Of a stretch of DNA of 64,000 nucleotides, positions 11,901-23,825 are shown piece by piece. The number at the start of each line of letters is the position of its first letter. Within the stretch, counting starts at the first letter, position 1. Both the position numbers and the translations under genes were made by a program. Under the pieces are notes generated by a model. It made no database searches, was not told the origin of the DNA, and saw only the letters and a program-made list of their open reading frames with translations. The DNA is taken from contig NC_087067.1 in NCBI RefSeq assembly GCF_963678635.1, positions 35,543,966 through 35,607,965 of the forward strand. The letters are read 5' to 3'. Source of the stretch: Symsagittifera roscoffensis (Eukaryota > Xenacoelomorpha > Acoela > Convolutidae).

Positions 11901-13625
11901 GCCCTATAAACTTTTTGTTTAGGTGGTTGATGTTGGGTTTTGTTTTTGATTTATGATGAATATGGTATCGGTTTTAAATATGGTATCGGTAGAGTATCCT
12001 AACAAGTCTACTTCGTAGTGATTATCTTGGCAACCTGGATTTACTGAAAAGTGCTGTAAATTAATTCTTTGTGCATCATCAACGTCAGTTTTTACTGCAT
12101 ATTTGCATTCTAATCGTGGTGATGTTTCGTCTTTTGCAAGAAAAAACTTAATATTTTGGGTTATTTCTACTGTTATTTTCTTGTTAGTAATTCAGGTGGT
12201 GTGTTTCGGCTGAATGTCTCTGGCAATGGAAGATTTTTTCCCGCGGTCCAAACAACCAGTAAAATTGTGAATTCCATTAGAGTTAATTAAAATCTACTAA
12301 TTCTATGGTTTTGATTTGAATTTTGTGTAAATAGAAAAACTATAGGTTTACGATCTGTAAACTAAAAATGGTCTGTAAATGGATGTTTTGATCCAAGTAT
12401 TAAAAATTTGTGAGAGTATATATTATAGCTGTACATTCTCCCATAAGTGTAGAGAATCTAAGTTCAGCTAGTGTAAATAGTCTTGAGTTTGCTGAAATAA
12501 GGTTCTTGTTATTTGTTCCACAGTGTGATTGTAATATGGCTCCGCCGATGCCAAAATTGGAGGCGTCGCACATAGCACAAAATGAATGGTCTCGATCTGG
12601 AATAGTATTTAATATTTGTTCAGTGAGGAGTGTTTTTATTTCTTCAAGTCACTTGTGATGTTTTGTTGCCTATTCAATTTTATTTTGATGCCTGAGAATA
12701 TTATGAAAAGGTCTTAAACATAATTGCATTTTCTAACGTATTTACCTAAAAAGCTTAGCATTCCAAGAAATTCTTGGATTTTCTTTTCATTTGATGGGAG
12801 TTGAAGTCTTCTGATTGCGTCTATGCCAGAATTTAATGTTGTGATTGTATTTCCTTCAATAATATGTCCAAGGAATTTTTCACGAGTCAGGAAAAAATGT
12901 GATTTGTCTGCGGCTGCTTTCAAATTTTCATTTAGTAGTATTTGGTGGTATTTATCTAATACTTTAAGCATTTCGTGTTTTGTTTGTGATTGCATGAAAA
13001 AATTGTCTACATATGTTATGACATTTTTACTGAGATCGAGTGGTCATAAATTTTTACTCATAAATGCTGAAAATGCTGCTGGTTCCATAGAAATTCCATA
13101 GAAAACCTATTAAATTCGTATTGTTGATTTCCAATAACGAATTGTGTTAAGCGTCGTGATTGTTCAACTAGTGGTTTTTGATTGTATGCGCTGATGATGT
13201 CAGCTGTTCTAAAGTATTTTCCGTTAAATTTTGTGAAAATTACTTGAATTGCTTCTATGGGCTAATTACATTTAGATTCATCAATGAGTGAGTTGAGGTA
13301 TCTCGCGTCTACAACAATTATAAAGGATTCTACTTTAGCTAAAGTAAAAACGGGATTTATGAAAGTGTTTGCTTCTGGTTATTCTTCTTTGTTTACTGAA
13401 GAAATGATTTCGTATTGTTCTAATATATCTAGTAATCTATTGAAATTATCTTGCAAGTCAGCTTTACTTGCTCGTTGCTTTTTGAAAACTGAGTCAAGTT
13501 TTAGAGGTAGATGTAGTGGTGAAATTACTTTTCCAACATCGAATTTAGATGTGGCGTAAGTCATTGGGTATTTAAGTAGTAGTTCAGCTAGTTGTTCAAA
13601 TTCTTGAAAATTGAAAATCATAAGA
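11900..13625 (-). pseudogene. Reverse transcriptase-RNase H remnant
   Basis: It matches the RT of the large element in order. The catalytic box near 13005 reads YVDN where the other copy has YLDD, so the second catalytic Asp is lost and the enzyme would be inactive. RNase H similarity, including the FGIGGAILQS region near 12545, follows in the same frame without the stop that interrupts the large copy. Several other stops and shifts are present. Confidence 0.75.
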
Positions 13626-13826
13626 AATTTTTGTTGTTCAGTGGTATATTTTGGTATCTGAAATGTTGATTTAAAATAAGGTGTTTTTGTTAAGTAGTCT
13701 GTGTTCCGTTTTTGATCACTTATTATAATAATAATTGATAACTCTTCATTAAGAATTGTTGATTGGCATCTAGAAAATTCAAGATATTATTTACTTTGTA
13801 AGCCATTTCTATTGTAGGAGAAATTG
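13497..13826 (-). repeat. Internal duplication, donor segment
   Basis: This stretch across the protease-RT junction is nearly repeated at 15106-15424, about 1.6 kb away in the same element and orientation. Confidence 0.75.
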
Positions 13827-14560
13827 TAGCATTTGTTTCGCAACGACCTAAAAGTCTTAGAGGTAATGTTATTTTATATAAAGAACTTTTGTATACGTTA
13901 AAAAAATATATCTGAGTTTGTATTTTTTGTATCTTCAATTGTTGAGATCGTTAGTCGAAAAAATTTATGAATTGGCTTGAATTCAAGGTCTGACATGTAT
14001 AGTCGTTGTTTGTTTTGTTTCATGTTGTTTTGCTGGATTTGATTTATTGAGAAGTTGTATACATATCCTGCTTGTAGTTTCAGGTGTTCTCGTTCTTAGT
14101 TATACGTAGGGTAAAATTTGGAAAAAATCGAAGTTGTTTTTTTAATCTTTGAAATAATGTAAGTGATGTGTTTTTCGTTCTTGTATATTTATCCTTCATA
14201 GATATTTTGCTTTTTAGGATATTAATAGTGGGAATTTATTTAGTAAAAAATAGTATTCTAACGATATTGTGTTTTATATCTGTGATATGGAAAGTTTGTT
14301 TGAAAGGTTTAGTTAAAAGTTTATTTTGTTCAATTGTTCGAGTGAGAACAAGGAGTAATTGAATTTTTCCAAAATTTGTTAAATTTGATCCTTGGGCTGT
14401 AGCTAATTTGCTTGAGGTCTTCGAGGGTAGTTTTTGGAAGTAAATTTTACATTTCATTCCTTGTGGGAAGGTTGGTAATGTTTATTTCTGCTCCTGAGTC
14501 TATTAAAAAATCAATTTCGAGGTCTGATGACTGAATATCTTTGCTCTTTGGACTATCTGA
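13720..14560 (-). pseudogene. Retroviral-type aspartic protease remnant
   Basis: The minus strand near 14480-14510 encodes LIDSGAEIN, the Asp-Ser-Gly active-site motif of a retropepsin, preceded by the EIDF lead-in also seen in the large element. Downstream similarity continues through FHITDIKHNI. The frame is broken by stops. Confidence 0.7.
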
Positions 14561-14739
14561 GAGAAGTGAGACCGTCCAAAATTTTTCTTTTGGTAGTTGT
14601 ACAATATTTCCTGCATTTTGGTATATGTTGTTTGTACTTGAACTCCCTTTAAGTTCTTGTTCGGTATAGTCTGTGATGTTTTGTGTATTAACTCTGTGAT
14701 GTTTTGTGTGATGTTTTGTGTATTAGTTCTGTGATGTTT

Positions 14740-15930
14740 TGAAATTAATTCGATTCAATTGGTGTTATGTAATCATTTTCAATTCGAAGCATGATTATTG
14801 AAAGCGTATTTTCTGTTTCACTCTCATCATCTGTTGATTCACAACTTTTGTGATTTAGTTGTAAATCTGAATTTTCTGTGTTATCAATACCGGGAGGTTC
14901 TGATAGGGTTTCTTCAAATGATTGCACTTGGTTGATTTGTCTTTAATGTTTAGGTGTGCTACTTCTAAAGTTTTCTTGTGAATTTTGATATTAAGTAATA
15001 TTCACATGTAGTGACTGAGGATAGTTTCTTTGTCGATTTGAACAATTAGAATTTTGGTTCCTGGAATTTTCATGTGATCTATTGTGATAAATATCATAGT
15101 TTGAGTCAGGTTTTAGAGGTAGATGTAGTGGTGAATTTACTTTTCCAACATCGAATTTAGATGTGGCGTAAATCATTGGGTATTTAAGTAGTAGTTCAGC
15201 TAGTTGTCCAATTTCTTGAAAATTGAAAATCATAAGAAATTTTTGTTGTTCAGTGGTATATTTTGGTACCTGAAATGTTGGTTTAAAATAAGGTATTTTT
15301 GTGAAGTAGTCTGTGTTCCGTTTTTGATCACTTAATTCATGAATGTTTGATAAGGCTTCATTAAGAATTGTTGATTGGCATCTAAAAAATTCAAGATATT
15401 ATTTACTTTATATGCCACTTCTATTGTGGTCGTTTCTAGAACGGTCGTTTGAATAATATCTATTTCAAATGTTTGAATGTGAACGATTCCTATTGTAATT
15501 GGAGTAGTTATTTCGGTTTGAGTTTGATCTTGAATAATTATTTCGATATTGATTGTTTTGAGCGTTTGATCGACTATATCTTTTTTATGAGAAATTTCGT
15601 GAATTTCTTCGAACTGGAGATCTTCCGCGGTAGTTTTTTTTGTAGGGTGATTGTTGTCTAGAGGTATTATAGTTATCTGGGAGTGGTTTTCCTGAGCTAT
15701 TATTACTGTGAATGTTTTTGTTTCGTAAATTCTGGTCTTTTTTCATGTATTGATAAAATGATTTATTTGGTTTTCTATATTTCTGCGGTTTGTTCTGATT
15801 ATCCTGTTATTTCTGTCTACATTCAGCAATGCTATGTAACTATCTACGGTAATAATTACACCATTTTTGAATGATGTTTTGCCTTGAAAATTTAGATTTT
15901 CTCGTAGATATTTAATGTTTGAGTGATTTC
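14740..15930 (-). pseudogene. Nucleocapsid-region remnant with inserted duplication
   Basis: It corresponds to the Asn/Arg/Ser-rich basic region and the zinc knuckle of the large element. The knuckle near 15835-15880 is degenerate: the second Cys is Tyr and a stop follows. At the codon that is TGA in the large copy this copy has TGG. The 15106-15424 duplication interrupts the region. Short tandem GTGATGTTTTGT repeats lie at 14668-14735. Confidence 0.65.
15106..15424 (-). repeat. Internal duplication, inserted copy
   Basis: Near-identical to 13497-13826, here placed inside the nucleocapsid-coding region. Same orientation and short distance are as expected from template switching during reverse transcription or from local duplication. 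Confidence 0.75.
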
Positions 15931-16947
15931 TTTCATGAATGTTATTTATTTGTGAAGTAGTTGTATGGATGTCGTTTACTTATTGTAATTTTAAATTTTC
16001 TGTTTTTTCCAGTTTCATAGTGACTTCAGCTTGTTCTAGTTTATCTACTAGTTTTCAGAAAAGTATGTCGGGTTCTCGAATTGATGATGGATGCGATGCT
16101 CTTTTTTCTATCGCTATTTTCCATAATTGTGGTGTTAGATTCATCATTAAAATTTCTTTCATTTTTGTGTTTTTTTAGTCATACTTATTATGGGAATATG
16201 TTGTTCTTACCAATGTTCCGATTGTTGCTGCAAGTGGTTTAATTGTTTCAATAGGGAGTCTACGAATTTCGTTGCATAGAACTTTTTGATTTGTTTCTTT
16301 CTTTCAGAGCCAAACATTTTGGAAAACTCTTGTGTGAATTTTTTCCAATCTGATTTAATATCTATAGGTAAAACTGAAAACCATTTTTGGGCTGCGCCAT
16401 CAAGTGTGGTTTGGATTAGAGCTGTGCGTCTATCTATCCATTTTTGATGAAATGGAGTAATTACTGGTTCAGGTTCTATATTTAAAATTCAATTAGCTGT
16501 GACTGCGTTTAAAAAATCTTATACTGAGTATTATAGATAGATAGCTATAGATAAGTGGGAAAATATCATTTGTGAAATTACATTTGCTCTTTGTGAATTT
16601 TGGTGTTGTATATTTTTTATATAGCCTGTAAAAACTTTCGAGAATTATGTATCTATATCATCTGTTTGTATTTGATGAGTAGTGTGATTTGGTTTTGGTG
16701 ATACATTTTCAGTTATAATTATACCGTAATATGATGTGATATTACATATACCTTTAAAATAGTGGTCAAGAATTTGTTTTTTTCTCACTTCAGGAAATTC
16801 TTGTTTACATGGATTAAATCCTTCTTCAAATAAATTTAAAATTGAGTTGCAACAAAAATGTACTTCTCCTCGGCCGGGATCATTTTGTGGTTCTATGAAA
16901 ATTGGGATTATCGAGTTATCATCAAAATTTTTGTTATTTTCGATCAT
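15930..16947 (-). pseudogene. gag remnant with large internal deletion
   Basis: The N-terminal 100 codons (16645-16947) match the start of gag in the large element, for example FEEGFNPCKQEFPEV against FEPGISPYKAEFPDV. The capsid-like part (TLDGAAQKW on the minus strand near 16390) follows almost at once, so roughly 500 codons of the Gln/Asn-rich middle are missing. Confidence 0.7.
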
Positions 16948-17415
16948 ATTTTATATTGTAGACCTGTTAGTGTGTAACATTCAATACGTCTTATTGGTTG
17001 ATTCCAATTATATAGACGTATTGGTTGTTGATGTATGATTTCTTTGTTTTGCGTTTTCCTTTAATTGATGATGGTGTTGTAGCTTCTGAGTCACGAAAAT
17101 ATATTTGGTCGTCTATCGGGTTTTTTTAATTGATAGTTTAAGTCTTGAAGTTTTTATTTTGTGTTTGTTTCTGATACTGAGACTGCGTTTCATCGTTTTT
17201 TGATAATTAGCTTTTGTTTTGTTATGATTGTCTTTTTTCGTGTTTTTTTACCTAATATATCCTATTGTTTGTCTGTGCGGTGTGATTACGAGATCGTTTC
17301 TATCATTTTCAATTAAACAATTATGTAATACGATTGTTTGTTTACTGCCTAGATTATCTCTTGAGTAAGGTTTGGGATGATGGATGCAATATTTGGGGGT
17401 TAGAGTTTTTATTTT
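16948..17415 (-). pseudogene. ORF0 remnant, in frame with gag
   Basis: The minus strand from about 17400 encodes a match to ORF0 of the large element, including KQTIVLHNC, DLVITPH and DQIYF.DSEATT. Several stops occur upstream, but the end of ORF0 (NQPIRRIE) runs without a stop into the gag start in one frame. This suggests that ORF0 is the N-terminal part of an ancestral Gag. Confidence 0.6.
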
Positions 17416-17420
17416 CCTAC

Positions 17421-17789
17421 GGTTTTTGTGTGGTTATCTTGAAGTGAACTTGAAAACAAAATAAAAGTCAATTCCCAATAAAAAATAGCGCAAACAATTT
17501 TCAGCACTTTTTCCTGATGAAAAAACAAGCCAAAAAACCAAGAACTATACAAGAATAATCAAATCATTCATAATCCTCATGAAAACTATCAGCGCATGTT
17601 TATTATCGTGTTTAACCATGCGGTTAAAACATAGCAAATTTTTAGATGAACAAAATTAAGCATGGTTTGGCTTATAAATTGTTTTTCAAATTTCCTTTTC
17701 TTTCGAGAAGGTAAAATGTGCATTTAGAAAAACCGCTCAATATTCACCTCATTGTAGGAATCATTGAAAATATGATTAAAAAGATACAG
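17421..17789. other. Intergenic, nothing recognised
   Basis: AT-rich sequence between the truncated retroelement and the next repeat. Confidence 0.4.
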
Positions 17790-18253
17790 CACGGAGGCGA
17801 AGCGGAGCGTCGAATCACTTGCCACACCATAGAAATAGCAATGCAAGCTAGCTGACAGGAAAGGAATCAACTAAGTTTAAAGAAAACGGAGAAAATTTCG
17901 AAAAAACCACAACTAAAAACTCAAAATGCTCTCTAGAGTGATGTTGTATTTCCAAAAACATATTCGAAGGCGTTTATTTAAAATTCAAAAACAAGTTTTC
18001 GAGCACAAAAAACTGTTGTCGTGAAAAAACTTGAACTATGAACTCTATTTTAGGATTAAAAAATATGGTTCCCTCGAACGACACCTAATTCAAACGTGCG
18101 CCGATAAAATATGAGCCGAAATCATTTCGGCTGAAAAAATTTTTAGCAAACAAAACAAAAAAAGAAAACAATCAAGGCTAGTAGAATTACAAACTGCAGG
18201 AGTAAATGAAAAAAAAACAACTACAATGAAAACTGTATTCACCAAATAAATTC
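17790..18253. repeat. Diverged composite satellite/SINE-flank repeat
   Basis: The segment with CGAATCACTTGCCACACC to TAGCAATGCAAG corresponds, diverged, to 1325-1375 and 2880-2925. Later parts match 3290-3380 and run into the tRNA-like unit, as on the left side of the window. Confidence 0.5.
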
Positions 18254-18548
18254 TACGATGTGGCAATTAAGTCGACAAAACATAAGCAGACAAATAATAA
18301 GCCGACAGTTTTTTGAGACGGAAAACTCCCAACTTGAAAAAAAAGGTCCTGCTAAGATTTGATCCCAGGATCTTTGACGTCCCAGGCGTATTCATACCAC
18401 CAAAGACTTTGTGTGCCGGTGACGCTCGGAAATTTGAAATAATTATGAACCAAAATACTAAGTGATCCAAACGATTTTGTGAAACAAACTTTTAATCCGA
18501 AAGAAAGCCTATATTTCGATTTGATAACGCTTGATAATCCCAAGCGTT
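18254..18548 (-). repeat. tRNA-derived SINE-like repeat, copy 2
   Basis: It opens GATGTGGCAATTAAG.CGACAA like the copy at 3388. The tRNA-like part (about 18344-18418, minus) is more degenerate, with GGGATCAAATCTTAG in place of the B box. It ends in the same kind of hairpin: AACGCTTG (18526-18533) with CAAGCGTT (18541-18548). The short minus ORFs here are non-coding. Confidence 0.55.
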
Positions 18549-18699
18549 AACATTCAATTTTTATCGATAACCAATCAAACTTCAATTGGACATGAAACAT
18601 AGTTTCGCAAAACTAGCCGAGGAAATTAAACCAAAATAATGGAACCAAATACTCCAATTTTAGTTTTTTTATTTCAATTCATTTGTAATCATTAAAAAT

Positions 18700-18881
18700 T
18701 TGGGTCTTTTCTGTTATAAGGCCCAAAGTTCATCGTTTTTCTTTTTTGAAAACTGGTTCCTACAGCTTAGTTCTGATTGGATAAAATTAACAAATTTGAG
18801 TGAGCTCTGAAGCTCAATTTCAAACATACTGCTCATTCAAAGATTTGGTAATTTTGGGCTGCACAACAGAAAAGACCCAAC
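18700..18881. mobile_element. Short foldback (MITE-like) element
   Basis: The terminal inverted repeats are about 28 bp. The left end TTGGGTCTTTTCTGTT (from 18700) is matched by AACAGAAAAGACCCAA ending at 18881, and the next block GGCCCAAA/TTTGGGCT also pairs. The core is 120-130 bp with no ORF. No target duplication is obvious. 18882-19215 holds nothing recognised. Confidence 0.5.
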
Positions 18882-19330
18882 AATTGGATACAGCATAGTG
18901 CAAAAAAGAGCTGTAGTAGTGTATTCGCTTGACAGAATTTCAAAAGCTTGGAGAAGGTAAGCCGTACAATCTGACTACGCAAGCAACTGAAATTGTAGTT
19001 TATCGTAAGATTAAGTCAAATAAGTTTTGAACCATTGAGAAGTAAGCGTTAAAACCTAACCCAAGTGACTTCATGGTAAAATCTATTCCACTGTTGCGTT
19101 GTTTATTGTGCAAACATGATTCTGCCTCACGTTTAAACAAGAAAAGAACGATGACATGAATAGTCAATTAGTTCAGAATGAAATTGAAAATCAGCGATAT
19201 TCCGACTTTTTACACTGGAACCTGATCTAAACTACATGTTATGATTGGATAAATTAGATATTTTACCACTGTAAAGTATTTAATATTAACCAATCATGAT
19301 CCATCTAACTAACAACCCACTTATTTGTAA

Positions 19331-19358
19331 GTGCTGAAATTACTTGTAATTTCAGCAC
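19331..19358. promoter_or_regulatory. Perfect LTR hairpin
   Basis: GTGCTGAAATTAC (19331-19343) and its exact complement GTAATTTCAGCAC (19346-19358) are separated by TT. It is unchanged in the 3' LTR at 35908-35935. It lies upstream of the TATA box, so in the 3' LTR it would be transcribed in U3. It could be a palindromic protein-binding site or an RNA structure. Confidence 0.7.
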
Positions 19359-19487
19359 CAGAGAGATTTGAATATAATTTACAAATTAGTTGTCTCTCCA
19401 AGAGAACTTCAGCAGCCGCAACAAACCAGTTTACCCTAGATATATTGAGCCTAGCAGAGACTAGTTAAACACCCTGAGACTAGAAAG

Positions 19488-19495
19488 TATAAAAG
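19488..19495 (+). promoter_or_regulatory. LTR TATA box
   Basis: TATAAAAG, the only good TATA match in the LTR; the 3' LTR has TATAAGAG. Transcription would start about 25-30 bp downstream, giving a U5 of roughly 100 bp. Confidence 0.6.
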
Positions 19496-19627
19496 TAAGA
19501 TTAGGATCGGTATTAGACTAAGAAGTTGCACGAATCTATCCGGCCGAAAATAAGATAGCGTGACGAGCAGACGGTGTACCCTATCCGAAATTACTCTATG
19601 AGTTAACCACATCGGTCCTAACTCATC

Positions 19628-19645
19628 TGGTGCGACCATAAGTCT
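19628..19645 (+). promoter_or_regulatory. Candidate primer-binding site
   Basis: TGGTGCGACCATAAGT starts 2 bp after the LTR end, the usual place and first bases (TGG) for pairing with a tRNA 3' CCA end. I cannot identify the tRNA. Confidence 0.55.
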
Positions 19646-20872
19646 CGAATAAGACCTTAATAGCTTAGAATTAACCAAAAATAGATTAGGATTTAGACAA
19701 AACATTTTTAAAATGTTATACGATAATAATTTAATCGAAATGTCTCTACGACTCAATAGATCAAAGCCGATATTCCGAACGATAACAGAACTACCCGGAA
19801 TTGTAAGAAGACCTCGAACAAGAGACGACATACGACAAAGTAGAAACTTACCATATAGTTTTATGATTGTACGGCAAAATCCAACACAAACTTTTATATT
19901 TAGAATCTTATTAGCAATGAATTTAGATTTTCATTTGCAAACATAAATTTTGAAGTCAATCTTCATGATCATTTCAGGCACTAAACAAAATTATTAATAT
20001 ACAATAACGATTGATAAAAAGATCTCAGATAGTTTTCTTAATTTCTGCAGTCTTATATAAAACATATTTGGAAAAAATATTTATTGAAAATGAAATAAAA
20101 ATTAGTAGCATGACAATAAATTGTCAGTAATCATTAATCATCTGTTGTCCCAGCTTCATCACCTAAACATAACAGCAATCATTAGCTCACTAATATCATT
20201 AAAATACTAAATCTTTTTCTTAAATAAATTTAAACCATTTTAAACTTAAATTCACTTAATTTTAAAAACAGATCATCAAGGCTTATCCTTGGATCTTAAT
20301 TAATTTTCTATTTCACTAAATTTAAAACCTGATCATCAAGGCCTATCCTTGGATCAAAAAGAACAATTTTGTTCTCCCCCACCCACTTAGCAAGTGTCTA
20401 ACGACCTCAAACGTCGATTCACTATCCAACCCTTCCAAAAGACCCAAGATTAATAGAAATTTTTAAATAAAACTAACCATTCAAATTAAGACAAACAGTG
20501 AAGAACTTCGGTTATTCATCCTTCACTTGATCCCCCCTCTTACCAGACCCAGGATAAATCTTATTCTTAGTAAGTTTAAAATAGTATCTAACGAACTACT
20601 TGCGTTCTAATTATACCTGAACCTTGTGGATCGATTTACTATTCTCCAACCCTTGAACACAATCACTACCCTTAAGTAAGATTAAGTAAGTTAACACCTT
20701 AGCTTAGACTAGCCACGAGAAAGTAAAAAATCATTCTTCGGAATCGATATACTTTTCTCTCCAACCCTGAAAAAAAAGACCCAGGTTAAGCTAACCAAAA
20801 AATCGTAAGGACTAACAGTCTAAGAAAATAGAAATCACCTAACAACTTTTTGCATCCCTCATCCTAAACCTT
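19646..20872 (+). other. Long structured 5' leader
   Basis: There is no ORF of substance. From 20270 it holds a series of hairpins. Two copies are built from GATCATCAAGG and CCTTGGATC (20272-20296, 20330-20354). Further ones include GTGAAG/CTTCAC (20499-20528) and GAGAAAGTA/TACTTTTCTC (about 20718-20760). Modules with CCAACCCT and AGACCCAGG or variants recur after them. This is the region where packaging or internal-initiation signals would be expected. GTAAGT-like donors (for example near 20574) could serve a spliced env message. Confidence 0.5.
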
Positions 20873-21334
20873 ATGTCATTCAAAAATCTAGGAAATAAAC
20901 AAACAATCGTTTTACACAACTGTGAGATAGATAACCAAAAATACGATCTTGTAATCACACCTCATACACAAACAGTTGGATACATTAGAACAAAACGACT
21001 AACAATAAAAAGAAAAATAATAAACAAACAAAGACAAATCACACAAAAAAGATTTTCAAAAAATAGAAACGGATTTTCCGAATCAGAAGCCAGCAATTTA
21101 GATGAACTCTACAAATTAAAAGAATCAATTGATAAAAATTGTCCCATTCACGATCAATTATATTTTTCCGATTCAGAAACAACTTCAAATTCATCAAAAA
21201 GAGGAAAAAGAGGAATAAAAAAGCAATACAAACACAAACCAGTACACTTGTATAATTGGAATCATCCAATTAGACACATCGATAGTTATATATTAACAGT
21301 CATTAAACGAAAAAATGAGCCACACTCAAAGTGA
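20873..21334 (+). CDS. ORF0: basic protein before gag
   Basis: This 153-residue Lys/Arg-rich product has no domain I recognise. It is conserved as protein in the inverted relative (motifs KQTIVLHNC, DLVITPH), which argues that it is real. It overlaps the gag start by 20 bp in another frame. In the relative, ORF0 and gag are in one frame across the corresponding join, so ORF0 is probably the N-terminal segment of Gag, separated here by a one-base change in an A-run near 21308-21314. A separate accessory protein is the alternative. Confidence 0.6.
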   Translation: MSFKNLGNKQTIVLHNCEIDNQKYDLVITPHTQTVGYIRTKRLTIKRKIINKQRQITQKRFSKNRNGFSESEASNLDELYKLKESIDKNCPIHDQLYFSDSETTSNSSKRGKRGIKKQYKHKPVHLYNWNHPIRHIDSYILTVIKRKNEPHSK

Positions 21335-23825
21335 CGATAGTCCAGATGACGAAGAGGTTTACCCTTTCCTCATAGATGCACCCGATAATAGAGGGCAACA
21401 TGATTTTTGCAAGAATTTACTCGTAAATTTGTTTGAACCCGGAATCAGCCCATACAAAGCAGAATTCCCAGATGTAAAAATCAAAAGACAAATTATTGAA
21501 CATTATCTGAAAGATATATGTAATTTAACAAAACAATATGGAATCTACACCATAGAATTCAGCACACCAAATACGAATCATCGTAAATATGTAATTCAAA
21601 CAGACGATCTTGAATTAGAATTTTCAAAATTATTCTTAGAAAATATTAAAAGCATACAATATCATAATTCACAAAGAGCAAACTCCATATTCACTAACGA
21701 AGTTTTTGCAATAATATATATCTATATTTCTAGATTAGAAAAAACAGAATTTCACAGTATCTCACCAACTGAAACATCCAAACATACAAAAGTACGAAAT
21801 GAAATTGCTTTATTTTCAACTTTTCTACATATAATCAAAGAAAATTTCACTAAAGACGATGTTTCACAACCCACAAAACATGACTTACAAAAAATTCTGA
21901 CATGGTTTATAATAGATTATTTCACACATAATATAGACTTAATTTCACAGGCAAGAAAAAATTTCAGACCTCAAAATCCAAATGATGATACTGCCATTAC
22001 AGAACAGTCAGACTACGTTTGGGACCCTGAATGGTCTCATCCTGCATTCATAAATATCCCACAATCAATCTCAAGTCAAGCAATAAGTACAATATCTTAC
22101 CAAAGAGATTATGTAAAAGTAGTACCACTAACCATTGATGCAACACCATTAAACTACAATACATTTTTACCTGATACGCGAAATAACAGTTTAAATTCGA
22201 CCGTCATACACAATCAAAACCTTAATGGAACTAGGAATCTTACACAACAAGATATCCAAACACCATCACACTTCATAAATGAAGAAATTGTCCAAACAAC
22301 AACAACTAAACAACAAAGTATTTCACCAATACATCCAAATTTAACAACACCAAAAAATACAAACACTTCACTGGCACAAGTAACCTTACAATCAACCGTT
22401 AAACCTTCGGTTGCTCCAAAATATTCACATATGGATTATCAAACATATAGACCTATGACAGTACCATCAAAACCACGAAGAACGTTCACAAGAAACACTT
22501 TTGCAGAACACAACTATAATTATGCACATTCGTCAAAAACAAACTACCCCCCACGAAAAACTAATAATAATCATGTATGTTCTCAATATTGGGATAACCC
22601 AATGACAACAACCAACTCAAAAAATTTTCGGACTAATTCACATCCTCCACAGGATCATAGTGAAAATTACCCATTCTTTCAACAAAATAAAAATAAAAAG
22701 CAAGCACCTCATCATACGGAATACTTATCATCTGATGATGATTATTTACAACCAGACATTTTTGCACCATATACCCAAGAATATCGCAAACAAGGATCGC
22801 GACGACCTCATACATATAATAGAATTTTTTCTCCAAATCCAACAGATACACGAAATCAACAACCAATCCATATCCCAAATCCAACTAATACACAATCTTT
22901 TCAACCAATTCAACCACAAAACTCAATGACTATGCACTCGTATCAACCAACTCAAATGCAGAATGAAATACCACTCCCATATTACCTTCAACAACACGAA
23001 ATAACAAAAAATCAACTTTCAAATTTTTCGGAAATGCCAAATGCCGCAGAATCACTACAGATGACAATGAATCCATACCTTATGGGTGGATCATCAAATA
23101 AACCACTAGTGGTATTCACAGGAACAGACCCTGAATATTCTGTAGAAGATTATTTAAATGCAGTAACAGCAAATTTAATTTTAAATATAGGACCTGAACC
23201 AATTAATACGCCACTACATCAAAATTGGATACATAGACGCACAGCGTTGATACAAACAACCTTAGATGGCGCAGCTCAAAAATGGTTTTCAGTGTTACCT
23301 ATAGAAATAAAATCAGACTGGAAAAGATTTACACAAGAATTTTCAAAAATGTTTGACTCCGAAAGAAATAAACAACACCAAAGAGTTTTATGTAATGAAA
23401 TTCGCAGATTACCAAAAGAAACCATCAAACAATTAGCAGTACGTATCGAAACATTAGTTCGAAAAGCATATTCATTAAATACACATGACTATAAAAACAC
23501 AAAAATGACAGAAATTTTAATGATGACCTTAACACCTCAATTAAGGAAAATAGCAATAAAAAAGAGAGCATCTCATCCTTCAATTCGAGAGCCAGATTTA
23601 GATTTTCGAAAACTAGTAGACAAACTAGAGCAAGCGGAAATCACAATGAAACTTGAAGAAACAGAAAATCTAAAACTACAATATGTTAATCGAATTGAAA
23701 CAAACACTACACATATCAATAACATACAGGAATCAGATACAGACCTAGTTGAAAAAATCACTGAAATACTAATTATTTATGAAAAACACCCAAATTTTAA
23801 AGGCAAACCATCTTTCAAAAAATGA
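21315..23825 (+). CDS. Gag-like structural polyprotein
   Basis: 836 residues. Residues about 1-130 are conserved with the inverted copy. Residues about 250-590 are Gln/Asn/Pro/Thr-rich and low in complexity. Residues about 600-790 (from FTGTDPEYSVEDYL through LDGAAQKWF) have the pattern of Ty3/gypsy capsid domains and would build the particle shell. The frame ends in TGA (23823-23825), directly before the first Cys codon of the zinc knuckle, and the next frame is continuous with it. The inverted copy has TGG at this codon, so the stop looks like a mutation. Confidence 0.85.
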   Translation: MSHTQSDDSPDDEEVYPFLIDAPDNRGQHDFCKNLLVNLFEPGISPYKAEFPDVKIKRQIIEHYLKDICNLTKQYGIYTIEFSTPNTNHRKYVIQTDDLELEFSKLFLENIKSIQYHNSQRANSIFTNEVFAIIYIYISRLEKTEFHSISPTETSKHTKVRNEIALFSTFLHIIKENFTKDDVSQPTKHDLQKILTWFIIDYFTHNIDLISQARKNFRPQNPNDDTAITEQSDYVWDPEWSHPAFINIPQSISSQAISTISYQRDYVKVVPLTIDATPLNYNTFLPDTRNNSLNSTVIHNQNLNGTRNLTQQDIQTPSHFINEEIVQTTTTKQQSISPIHPNLTTPKNTNTSLAQVTLQSTVKPSVAPKYSHMDYQTYRPMTVPSKPRRTFTRNTFAEHNYNYAHSSKTNYPPRKTNNNHVCSQYWDNPMTTTNSKNFRTNSHPPQDHSENYPFFQQNKNKKQAPHHTEYLSSDDDYLQPDIFAPYTQEYRKQGSRRPHTYNRIFSPNPTDTRNQQPIHIPNPTNTQSFQPIQPQNSMTMHSYQPTQMQNEIPLPYYLQQHEITKNQLSNFSEMPNAAESLQMTMNPYLMGGSSNKPLVVFTGTDPEYSVEDYLNAVTANLILNIGPEPINTPLHQNWIHRRTALIQTTLDGAAQKWFSVLPIEIKSDWKRFTQEFSKMFDSERNKQHQRVLCNEIRRLPKETIKQLAVRIETLVRKAYSLNTHDYKNTKMTEILMMTLTPQLRKIAIKKRASHPSIREPDLDFRKLVDKLEQAEITMKLEETENLKLQYVNRIETNTTHINNIQESDTDLVEKITEILIIYEKHPNFKGKPSFKK

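Larger units (their letters stand above)
7433..17420 (-). mobile_element. Decayed env-bearing Ty3/gypsy-type retroelement, inverted
   Basis: On the minus strand the order ORF0, gag, protease, RT, RNase H, integrase, pol tail, env matches the element at 19216-36202 throughout at protein level. Both ends are missing: similarity stops in the env cytoplasmic tail at 7433 and at the start of ORF0 near 17420, so no LTR, leader or post-env ORF remains. Numerous stops, shifts and an internal duplication show it is dead. Its value is as an outgroup: it often reads through where the larger copy is interrupted. Confidence 0.85.
19216..19625 (+). repeat. 5' LTR
   Basis: It begins TGGAACCTGATC and ends AACTCA, and is 97% identical by eye to 35793-36202. 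It contains a TATA box (19488-19495) and a perfect 13-bp hairpin (19331-19358). Confidence 0.9.
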